Position numbers and translations under genes: made by a program. DNA of 8,340 nt, taken from contig CAPOZU010000028.1 of assembly GCA_948676835.1 (NCBI GenBank), forward strand, positions 1-8,340, read 5' to 3'. Of the stretch, positions 1-4,830 are shown piece by piece. Origin of the DNA: an uncultured Clostridia bacterium (GTDB lineage Bacteria; Bacillota; Clostridia; TANB77; CAG-508). Each line of letters begins with the position of its first letter. Within the stretch, counting starts at the first letter, position 1. The notes beneath the pieces were generated by a model. It saw nothing but the letters and a program-made list of their open reading frames with translations. It made no database searches and was not told where the DNA came from.

Positions 1-163
1 AATGTCCTTTTCCTGTTAAGGCTAATGAGCCATATAATATAACTTTAAATTTTGTAGCATACTTATATGTGTTTTTAAAAAGTTCTACCGCCTTTTTAGG
101 TCCCATAGTATGTGAACTTGAGGGACCTACTCCTATTTTATATAATTCTTTTAACGATTGCAT
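1..163 (-). CDS. L-serine dehydratase (L-serine ammonia-lyase), N-terminal part, cut by the window edge
   Basis: The first 54 codons of a gene running off the left edge. The product begins MQSLKELYKIGVGPSSSHTM and continues through an LYGSLALTGKGH stretch. The IGVGPSSSHTMGP segment at residues 10-22 is the hallmark of the serine dehydratase beta-chain domain of iron-sulfur L-serine ammonia-lyases, which convert L-serine to pyruvate and ammonia in the cytoplasm. The visible part is too short to tell a single-chain enzyme from a separate beta subunit, and the cluster-binding cysteines of the alpha domain would lie outside the window. A strong AGGAGG lies 7 bases before the ATG. The gene starts 9 bp after deoD, whose TAG stop is part of this Shine-Dalgarno, so the two are probably cotranscribed and translationally coupled. 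The family call is firm; the subunit type is open. Confidence 0.88.
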   Translation of the reverse strand, partial: MQSLKELYKIGVGPSSSHTMGPKKAVELFKNTYKYATKFKVILYGSLALTGKGH

Positions 164-172
164 GTATGCCTC

Positions 173-892
173 CTAGATTCTAATAGCACTCTCTAGAGCA
201 AGCTTTATCATATTATTCATTGATAGCTGTCTTTGCTCTGATGTTAATTCTTCTTTAAAACATAATGAATCAGATACAGTTAATAAACAAGCTGCATTTT
301 TTCCTAAATGTTTTGCTGTATAAAAAAGTGCAAAACTCTCCATTTCTGATCCCATAGCATTATATTCTTTTGGAATTCTATTAGTAAAAGACATTGGATC
401 ATCTAAGTATGGATCAAAGCATTCTGTACATGCCATATTCCCTTTAGTATAATCTTGATTTATTTCTTTTGCTGTATTTTCTATTATTTCATTTAAATAC
501 TCAGAAGCTTCAATAAAATGACATTCTTTCTCTGTCATATTTCTTGCAAAATTACCTTCTGTATAACTTCCTGAAACTAATACAACATCTAATAATTTTA
601 AATAATCCACATGTCCTCCACATGAACCTATTCTTATAATATTTTCTACTCCATAGAATTTATATAGTTCATAACAATATATTCCTATACTTGGCATTCC
701 CATTCCTGATGCCATAACTGTAATTTCTTTTCCTTTATATTTACCTGTAAAAGCTAACATTCCTCTTACATTATTTACTAATTTATAATCCTCTAAAAAT
801 GTTTCTGCAATATATTTGGCTCTCATTGGATCTCCAGGCATTAAAACTGTTTTTGCTATTTCTCCCAACTTTGCTTCATTATGAACAGCCAT
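173..892 (-). CDS. deoD: Purine nucleoside phosphorylase, DeoD type
   Basis: A 239-residue protein, the normal length for the hexameric NP-I family enzyme that splits purine (deoxy)ribonucleosides with phosphate into the free base and (deoxy)ribose-1-phosphate in cytoplasmic purine salvage. It aligns by eye with E. coli DeoD from end to end: His4, the phosphate-site GDPMRAKYIAETFLED stretch (residues 20-35), NNVRGM with Arg43, IIRIGSCGG with Arg87 and Ser90, the nucleoside-binding EME (183-185), and TVSDS with the catalytic Asp at 208. Arg221 corresponds to the Arg that assists Asp204 in E. coli. The ATG has an AGGAGGT 7 bases upstream and a good vegetative promoter lies further upstream. The serine dehydratase gene follows 9 bp later. 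Nothing is truncated or missing. Confidence 0.96.
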   Translation of the reverse strand: MAVHNEAKLGEIAKTVLMPGDPMRAKYIAETFLEDYKLVNNVRGMLAFTGKYKGKEITVMASGMGMPSIGIYCYELYKFYGVENIIRIGSCGGHVDYLKLLDVVLVSGSYTEGNFARNMTEKECHFIEASEYLNEIIENTAKEINQDYTKGNMACTECFDPYLDDPMSFTNRIPKEYNAMGSEMESFALFYTAKHLGKNAACLLTVSDSLCFKEELTSEQRQLSMNNMIKLALESAIRI

Positions 893-925
893 AATCTTAC
901 CTCCTAAAACTTAATTTTCAAAGCG

Positions 926-954
926 ATTATATCATTGTAATTTATTTAAATCAA
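926..954 (-). promoter_or_regulatory. Predicted vegetative promoter of deoD
   Basis: On the minus strand a TTGATT -35 element (949-954) is separated by 17 bp from a perfect TATAAT -10 element (926-931), with an extended TGA immediately upstream. It sits about 35 bp before the deoD start. It would drive deoD and the following serine dehydratase. No clear terminator separates it from the microprotein gene further upstream, so some read-through is possible. Confidence 0.7.
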
Positions 955-996
955 TACAGGAAGTATGTACAATTAGTTTTTTATATTATTATTCTT

Positions 997-1116
997 TTAT
1001 GATTTATACTTTTGTATTAATTTTTCTTTTATTACTTCAAATTCTTCTTGTGTTATCATTTCTTTTTGTAATTGTTTTTTATAAATTTCTATTTCTTTTT
1101 CTAAATTACTATTCAT
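997..1116 (-). CDS. 39-residue SHOCT-like microprotein
   Basis: A short reading frame encodes a 39-residue, highly charged, probably all-helical peptide beginning MNSNLEKEIEIYKKQLQKEM and ending in KLIQKYKS. Residues 15-35 (LQKEMITQEEFEVIKEKLI) follow the SHOCT pattern L-x-x-G/E-x-I-T-x-E-E-F-x-x-x-K-x-x-L-L, a two-helix module usually found at the C-termini of longer proteins and also as tiny stand-alone proteins near mobile elements and regulators. A GGAGGT lies 8 bases before the ATG, and a promoter with a TAGACA -35, 17-bp spacer and extended -10 precedes it, so I take it as a real gene despite its size. It diverges from the XRE gene at 1240 and shares its control region. There is no membrane segment. 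Function unknown. Confidence 0.7.
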   Translation of the reverse strand: MNSNLEKEIEIYKKQLQKEMITQEEFEVIKEKLIQKYKS

Positions 1117-1151
1117 ATTCCTTTACCTCCATACTTTTTTGCAGTTTGCTA

Positions 1152-1180
1152 ATTTTATCACAAAAGCAGGGGCTTGTCTA
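1152..1180 (-). promoter_or_regulatory. Predicted promoter of the SHOCT-like microprotein
   Basis: On the minus strand a TAGACA -35 element (1175-1180, five of six bases matching consensus) is 17 bp from TAAAAT (1152-1157), preceded by an extended TGA. Its -35 overlaps the -35 of the divergent XRE promoter and the edge of the dyad at 1179-1194, so one bound protein could affect both genes. Confidence 0.6.
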
Positions 1181-1201
1181 GGTGTCTACACCTACTAAAA
1201 T
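1174..1201 (+). promoter_or_regulatory. Predicted promoter of the XRE regulator
   Basis: TTGTCT (1174-1179) and TAAAAT (1196-1201) are 16 bp apart on the plus strand, ending about 38 bp before the XRE start codon. The spacer between them is occupied almost exactly by the 16-bp dyad at 1179-1194. It is back to back with the minus-strand promoter of the microprotein. Confidence 0.55.
1179..1194. promoter_or_regulatory. Dyad TAGGTGT-CT-ACACCTA, candidate operator in a divergent promoter
   Basis: A perfect 7-bp inverted repeat with a 2-bp centre, unusually GC-containing for this AT-rich intergenic stretch. It fills the spacer of the plus-strand promoter and touches both -35 elements, the classic placement for a repressor site. 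The obvious candidate ligand is the HTH protein encoded immediately to the right, which would then be autoregulated, but this is inference from position only. It is too short and has no T-run to be a terminator. Confidence 0.55.
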
Positions 1202-1239
1202 AATTATTGTAAAATAATTAAAGAAATAAGGAGGAAAAA

Positions 1240-1453
1240 ATGATACAATTAAATGTAGAAAAATTACTAAAGAAAAGAAATATGAGCAAAGAAAAGTTAT
1301 GTAATTCCATGAATATTTCTAGATACAATTTAAATAAGGCTATTAGAAGTCATAATTCAATATCTTATAAATATTTAGAACGGATTTTGCAAAACATTAA
1401 ATTGCACGTTTGACGAATTATTAACAATAGTTGATGAAAATAAAAAGAACTAA
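1240..1453 (+). pseudogene. XRE/HTH_26-family regulator gene with a one-base frameshift
   Basis: From the ATG at 1240, with GGAGG 6 bases upstream, the frame reads MIQLNVEKLLKKRNMSKEKL and on to YLERI at codon 49, a typical small Cro/CI helix-turn-helix protein: helices 1-3 are visible, with the recognition-helix region near ISRYNLNKAIR (residues 27-37). It then hits TGA at 1411 after 57 codons. Omitting one T of the run 1385-1388 restores a frame reading CKTLNCTFDELLTIVDENKK and ending at TAA 1451-1453. CKTLNCTFDELL is exactly the C-terminal helix expected of this family, giving a 70-residue protein. So the gene carries a +1-base insertion, either a real inactivating mutation, a homopolymer sequencing error, or less likely a programmed shift. 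The 57-residue product would lack the last helix of the fold. Confidence 0.82.
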
Positions 1454-1486
1454 TATACTTTTATAAATAGTAAATTAGTTCTTTTT
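1442..1486. terminator. Bidirectional hairpin terminator between the XRE gene and the spo0A unit
   Basis: A perfect 13-bp stem pairs 1442-1454 with 1474-1486; the loop can extend the stem by four further pairs (1456-1459 with 1469-1472). T-rich tracts follow on both strands, so it can end the plus-strand XRE transcript and the minus-strand transcript from the 90-residue gene, whose stop codon is 4 bases away. The restored XRE frame stops inside the left arm, as expected of its natural end. Confidence 0.75.
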
Positions 1487-1489
1487 TAT

Positions 1490-1762
1490 TTAATAGTCTA
1501 ATGTAATTTTTATATCATTTAACATATTCATAATTAATGAATTGTTTTCTATTTCTACAAAATCTAAATAGTATAATTCTATAATAAAATCTTGTTCCTT
1601 TTCATTTGTAATAAATATTTTCTGATTGCTAATTAAAATTTTAGCATTTTTTATTATAATATTGTATTGTAGTGCCCCTTCAACTTCTACATAAATATCT
1701 TCGTTTTCAAATTCTTTTATTTTACTTCGTATTTTTTCAATTTCATTTGAACTTTCTGACAT
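1490..1762 (-). CDS. Unrecognised 90-residue protein downstream of spo0A
   Basis: I do not recognise this family. The 90-residue product is acidic and rich in Ile, Asn and Glu. Residues 1-20 look helical (MSESSNEIEKIRSKIKEFEN), and the rest alternates hydrophobic residues in a pattern suggesting about five beta strands (IYVEVEG, NIIIKNAKI, KIFITNE, DFIIELYYLDFVEIE, DIKITLDY), like a small beta-barrel or PH-like fold. There is no signal peptide, membrane segment or cysteine. An AAAGGAGG 5-6 bases before the ATG marks a well-translated real gene. It starts 41 bp after the spo0A stop with no terminator between, and the shared terminator at 1442-1486 follows, so it is probably cotranscribed with spo0A. 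A role linked to sporulation is only suggested by this context. Confidence 0.85.
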   Translation of the reverse strand: MSESSNEIEKIRSKIKEFENEDIYVEVEGALQYNIIIKNAKILISNQKIFITNEKEQDFIIELYYLDFVEIENNSLIMNMLNDIKITLDY

Positions 1763-1803
1763 TTTTATCCTCCTTTATTTTAAGGATAGAACAAAATGAA
1801 GTT

Positions 1804-2616
1804 TTATGCACTCTTTAAATCTAGTCTTAATTTATCTGCAATCATTGCAATAAATTCTGAATTTGTTGGTTTTCCTTTGTTAGAGTTCACTGTATAACCA
1901 AATATACTTTCAACTGTTTCAATTTGACCTCTATTCCATGCAACCTCAATAGCATGTCTAATTGCTCTTTCTACTCTTGAAGGAGTAGTTTTATATTTTT
2001 TCGCCAAATCAGGATATAGTTGTTTTGTTATTTGATTAATGACTTCTATATTATTTACAACCATAATAATTCCATCTCTCAAATATTGATAACCTTTTAT
2101 ATGAGCTGGAACTCCAACCTCATGGATGATATTGGTAACTTTTATTTCTAGAATTTCCTCTTTAGTAGCTTGATTATTTATATCAACATAGCTTGATTTA
2201 CTCTCACTATAGTTTATAATATTTTGTACTTTTGTTTCTGTTCTATTTACAAGTTCTCTTATTCTTTTTATTAATACATCCATTTTAAAAGGTTTCAAAA
2301 TATAATATTCAGCACCTAAATTTATAGCTTTAGATGTTACATTATCTTGTCCTACTGCAGAAAGCATTATGCATATAGGTAATTTTGAATTAGTCATAAC
2401 TAATTTTTCAAGTACACCTAATCCATCTAAATGTGGCATTATAACATCAAGTAAAACAACTGTCGGCTGACATTCTACAATTTTATTATATGCTTCTATC
2501 CCATCTTTTGCTGTTCCTACGATTTCTACATCTTCTTGTGCACTCAAATATGTAACAACTGTAGAAACAAAATCTGTATTGTCGTCTGCAATAAGTATTT
2601 TGATTTTTTCTTTCAA
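1804..2616 (-). CDS. spo0A: Sporulation master response regulator Spo0A
   Basis: The DNA-binding response regulator that commits the cell to endospore formation when phosphorylated. From the TTG at 2616 it is 270 residues, the usual Spo0A length. The receiver domain covers about residues 5-124: acidic pair Asp11-Asp12, phospho-acceptor Asp57 in VVLLDVIMPHLDG, Ser86 and Lys108 in KPF. A linker leads to the effector domain (about 150-270) with the near-invariant SRVERAIRHAIEVAW recognition region (213-227) and the GKPTNSEFIAMIADKLRL tail (248-265). A start further upstream at 2745 would add 43 non-conserved residues through the promoter region and lacks a Shine-Dalgarno, so I reject it. The gene follows a 208-bp control region with 0A-box-like sites and is followed by the 90-residue gene. 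The upstream neighbour is a YigZ-family gene, not spoIVB. Confidence 0.97.
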   Translation of the reverse strand: MKEKIKILIADDNTDFVSTVVTYLSAQEDVEIVGTAKDGIEAYNKIVECQPTVVLLDVIMPHLDGLGVLEKLVMTNSKLPICIMLSAVGQDNVTSKAINLGAEYYILKPFKMDVLIKRIRELVNRTETKVQNIINYSESKSSYVDINNQATKEEILEIKVTNIIHEVGVPAHIKGYQYLRDGIIMVVNNIEVINQITKQLYPDLAKKYKTTPSRVERAIRHAIEVAWNRGQIETVESIFGYTVNSNKGKPTNSEFIAMIADKLRLDLKSA

Positions 2617-2622
2617 AATAAT

Positions 2623-2629
2623 ACCTCCT
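2623..2629 (-). promoter_or_regulatory. Shine-Dalgarno that fixes the TTG start of spo0A
   Basis: AGGAGGT on the minus strand lies 6 bases before the TTG at 2614-2616, which is the point where homology to Spo0A begins. No comparable site precedes the upstream ATG at 2745. Confidence 0.85.
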
Positions 2630-2653
2630 AAAAAAATTCTGTAAATATTTACA

Positions 2654-2660
2654 AGTCGAA
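2654..2660 (+). promoter_or_regulatory. 0A-box-like site next to the spo0A -10 region
   Basis: AGTCGAA differs from the Spo0A box TGTCGAA in its first base. It touches the TATAAT of the spo0A promoter candidate, where bound Spo0A would interfere with or modulate initiation. One of several such sites in this intergenic region. Confidence 0.35.
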
Positions 2661-2701
2661 TTATATTATTAAACAAATCGCAATGCAACAATTTTTCCTT
2701 A
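2660..2701 (-). promoter_or_regulatory. Candidate overlapping sigma-H and sigma-A promoters of spo0A
   Basis: On the minus strand TAAGGAAAA (2693-2701) and GCGATTTG (2674-2681), 11 bp apart, resemble the sigma-H consensus RNAGGAWWW-N11-12-RNGAATWW with one mismatch in each half. A perfect TATAAT (2660-2665) with a weak TTGCAT 17 bp upstream (2683-2688) could serve vegetative sigma factor. In B. subtilis spo0A has separate sigma-A and sigma-H promoters, and sigma-H control is general among spore formers. Here the two would overlap within about 40 bp. The -10 of the vegetative candidate is stronger than its -35. Confidence 0.45.
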
Positions 2702-2737
2702 TTTTTCAAGGTTTTCGTGTCCCTATATTTGACAAAA

Positions 2738-2744
2738 TTCGTCA
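2738..2744 (-). promoter_or_regulatory. 0A box TGACGAA upstream of spo0A
   Basis: Read on the minus strand this is TGACGAA, matching the general Spo0A-box form TGNCGAA. It lies about 37 bp upstream of the sigma-H-like -35, a fitting position for autoregulation by phosphorylated Spo0A. Confidence 0.4.
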
Positions 2745-2802
2745 TAGAAATATTAAATTAAGTCTAAAAATTATTATTTTACTTCCTAATTTATTAAATT
2801 AT

Positions 2803-2819
2803 TGTCGTTTTTTGTCGAA
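2803..2819 (+). promoter_or_regulatory. Exact 0A box with a degenerate copy one helical turn away
   Basis: TGTCGAA at 2813-2819 is an exact 0A box. A degenerate copy, TGTCGTT, begins 10 bp earlier at 2803, the tandem spacing seen at strong Spo0A sites. It lies between the YigZ-family stop codon and spo0A, about 200 bp before the spo0A start. Confidence 0.45.
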
Positions 2820-2824
2820 TTGTT

Positions 2825-3445
2825 TTAAATTTCAATATATTTTTCTCTTAAAATATTCATACTTAATATTTTAAAATTCAACTCATTTCTATTAATTTTT
2901 ATTTTATCTAATTTTTCTTCTGTAATTTCAATAATAGAAACAATATTTTCAGAATATTCGGAGTTTAGCAATTTTATTTCATTTTGTTTCAAATAGTATT
3001 TAAATTTTTCAAAATCTGAATATGATACTTCTATTTTTGTTTCTAATCCTATGTCTTTTTCTATTTCTACAATTTTATTTAAGGCCTCTTGTGTTGCTCC
3101 TGTATATGCTCTTACAAGTCCCCCTGTTCCTAAAAGTATTCCCCCAAAGTATCTAGTAACAATTACCAATATATTTGTCAAGCCCTTCGAATTTAATATA
3201 TTAAGCATTGGAGCCCCTGCTGTACCTGATGGTTCACCATCATCACTAAATCTGTTTATAATTCCATCTTTAGTATATATACTAAAAGCATAGCAATTAT
3301 GTCTAGCATCAAAATAAGTTTTTTTAACTTCTTTTATTTTTTCCTCTGCATCTTCTACTGATTCTACGTAATATATATTAGCTATAAACTTAGACTTTTT
3401 TTCGACAATCTCACTTGAAACATCCTTGTTTATTGTTTTGAACAT
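2825..3445 (-). CDS. YigZ/IMPACT (UPF0029) family protein
   Basis: A 206-residue soluble protein of the YigZ/YvyE/IMPACT family, full length for bacterial members. The N-terminal UPF0029 domain (about 17-122) shows all family signatures: KKSKF (16-20), FDARHNCYAF (45-54), DDGEPSGTAGAPML (68-81) and RYFGGILLGTGGLVRAYT (98-115). The C-terminal part (about 138-195) fits the ferredoxin-like DUF1949 domain. The eukaryotic IMPACT protein binds GCN1 in translation control; the role in bacteria is not settled. An AGGAGA precedes the ATG by 5-6 bases. It starts 12 bp after the flavoprotein gene with no terminator between, so it is in the same operon. I see no convincing terminator after it, so transcription may continue towards spo0A. 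Confidence 0.94.
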   Translation of the reverse strand: MFKTINKDVSSEIVEKKSKFIANIYYVESVEDAEEKIKEVKKTYFDARHNCYAFSIYTKDGIINRFSDDGEPSGTAGAPMLNILNSKGLTNILVIVTRYFGGILLGTGGLVRAYTGATQEALNKIVEIEKDIGLETKIEVSYSDFEKFKYYLKQNEIKLLNSEYSENIVSIIEITEEKLDKIKINRNELNFKILSMNILREKYIEI

Positions 3446-3457
3446 TTTAATCTCCTT

Positions 3458-4705
3458 TTAGTTTAATCCAGCCGTATATCCTGTTGAATAAGCTATTTGC
3501 AAATTAAATCCTCCTGTATAAGCATCTACATCTATTACTTCTCCTGCAAAATATAACCCTTTTATAATTTTGGATTCCATTGTTTTTGGATTTATTTCTT
3601 TAGTAGAAATTCCACCAGCAGTTACAATTGCTTCTTCTACAGGTCTAAATCCATCTATAACTATCTCAAAGCTTTTTAAAAGTTTTACTAAATTTAGTCT
3701 TTCATCTTTTGTTATTTCATTAACCTTTTTTGAAAAACTAATTTTACTTAAGGTTACTATTACATCTATCATTTTCTTTGGCAACAACTTATCTAGACTA
3801 TTTTTAAATTCTTTATTCTTAAATTCTTCAAAATCTCTTAAAATTCTTTTGTCTAATTCATCTTCTGATAATGCTGGCTTTAAATCAATGTTTAAGATTA
3901 TTTTTTCTTCCTTTAATAATCTGTCAATATCTTTATATCTTAAAAGATGTGCAGAAGCACTTAGAATTGTTGGACCACTAACACCAAAATGAGTAAATAA
4001 CATTTCTCCAAAATCATCATATATTTTCTTATTTTTTTCTTTATCTTTAATTTCTATTTTTACATTTTTTAATGATAAGCCCTGCATTTGTCTACACACA
4101 TTATTATTTGAAGTAAGTGGAACAAGAGATCCCCTTATTTTCTCTATAGTATGTCCAACTTCTTTTGCCATTTTATATCCATCTCCAGTAGAGCCTGTTC
4201 CTGTATAACTATTTCCTCCTGTTGCAATTATAACTTTGCTAGCCATAATTTTTTCGCCATTTTCTAACTGCACACCTATACCCTCTTCATTTTCTGACAA
4301 AATTTTAAGTACTCTAGAATTGGTTTTTACTTGAATATTTTTATATTTTCTTACTTGATTTTCTAAACAAGCTCTTACATCTTCTGCCTTATCTGATACA
4401 GGAAAATATCTATTTCCACGTTCTTCTTTTAACTTAATTCCATTAGATTCTAATAAATTTACAATATCTACATTCGTAAAATTTTGGAAAGAACTATATA
4501 GGAATTTTCCATTTCCTGGAATATTTTTAATGAAGTCTTCTATATCTATAGAGCTAGTTACATTACATCTTCCTTTTCCAGTAACTAATATCTTTTTTCC
4601 TAAAAATTTATTTCTCTCTAATATTATTACATTATTTTCATTTTGGGCTGCAGAAATTGCTGCTAGCATTCCGCTTGGCCCTCCACCAACTACTATAACT
4701 TTCAT
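3458..4705 (-). CDS. NAD(P)/FAD-dependent oxidoreductase, HI0933/BaiN-like
   Basis: A 415-residue flavoprotein of the HI0933/YhiN/BaiN family. The N-terminus has a Rossmann FAD-binding motif GGGPSG (7-12) with Glu30 at the end of strand 2 for the ribose, then the family signature FLGKKILVTGKGRCNVT (34-50). A second dinucleotide motif ATGG follows the conserved VIIATGGNSYTGTGSTGDGY stretch in the middle, and the C-terminus carries TAGGIST and GLYFAGEVIDVDAYTGGFNL, which close the FAD site. Members are annotated variously as aminoacetone oxidases or, in bile-acid-converting Clostridium, BaiN reductases; most have no proven substrate, and this one cannot be assigned. It is first in an operon with the YigZ-family gene, behind a good promoter. 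The Shine-Dalgarno (AAAGGAAATG) is weaker than its neighbours'. Confidence 0.93.
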   Translation of the reverse strand: MKVIVVGGGPSGMLAAISAAQNENNVIILERNKFLGKKILVTGKGRCNVTSSIDIEDFIKNIPGNGKFLYSSFQNFTNVDIVNLLESNGIKLKEERGNRYFPVSDKAEDVRACLENQVRKYKNIQVKTNSRVLKILSENEEGIGVQLENGEKIMASKVIIATGGNSYTGTGSTGDGYKMAKEVGHTIEKIRGSLVPLTSNNNVCRQMQGLSLKNVKIEIKDKEKNKKIYDDFGEMLFTHFGVSGPTILSASAHLLRYKDIDRLLKEEKIILNIDLKPALSEDELDKRILRDFEEFKNKEFKNSLDKLLPKKMIDVIVTLSKISFSKKVNEITKDERLNLVKLLKSFEIVIDGFRPVEEAIVTAGGISTKEINPKTMESKIIKGLYFAGEVIDVDAYTGGFNLQIAYSTGYTAGLN

Positions 4706-4736
4706 AAATCATTTCCTTTTTTAATCAATTCAATCT

Positions 4737-4765
4737 AGTATACTACATTTCTAGCATTTTTTCAA
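4737..4765 (-). promoter_or_regulatory. Predicted promoter of the flavoprotein-YigZ operon
   Basis: On the minus strand TTGAAA (4760-4765), a 17-bp spacer, and TATACT (4737-4742) lie about 31 bp before the flavoprotein start codon. The terminator of the WG-repeat gene at 4792-4829 insulates it from the unit upstream. Confidence 0.7.
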
Positions 4766-4791
4766 GATTTTAGCTATTATTGTATAAAATC

Positions 4792-4829
4792 AAAAAGACT
4801 TTTAAGCAAAAATACTTAAAAGTCTTTTT
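4792..4829 (-). terminator. Rho-independent terminator of the ppaC-WG-repeat unit
   Basis: A perfect 15-bp stem pairs 4792-4806 with 4815-4829 around an 8-base loop, directly after the stop codon of the WG-repeat gene. In the leftward transcript the 3' arm ends in a U-rich run. The structure is symmetrical enough to work on both strands, but there is no rightward gene to its left that would need it. Confidence 0.85.
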
Positions 4830-4830
4830 T

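Noticed and set aside
999..1181. Plus-strand 60-codon ORF for a very hydrophobic Phe/Leu-rich peptide, tempting as a small membrane toxin next to an HTH gene
   Set aside because: It is the complement of A-rich, lysine/glutamate-coding DNA of the minus-strand microprotein, has no Shine-Dalgarno, and its end runs through the divergent promoter region.
997..1453. Toxin-antitoxin system made of the microprotein and the XRE gene
   Set aside because: TA genes are usually codirectional and cotranscribed; these diverge, the microprotein has no toxin-like membrane segment or RNase motif, and SHOCT-like peptides are not known toxins.
2617..2745. Upstream ATG extension of Spo0A by 43 residues
   Set aside because: The extra residues are not Spo0A-like, cross the promoter region, and lack a ribosome binding site; TTG at 2616 has AGGAGGT at ideal spacing.
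3570..3992. Plus-strand 140-codon ORF inside the flavoprotein gene
   Set aside because: It lies antisense to a well-conserved coding region, has Ser/Leu/Phe-rich shadow composition and no ribosome binding site.
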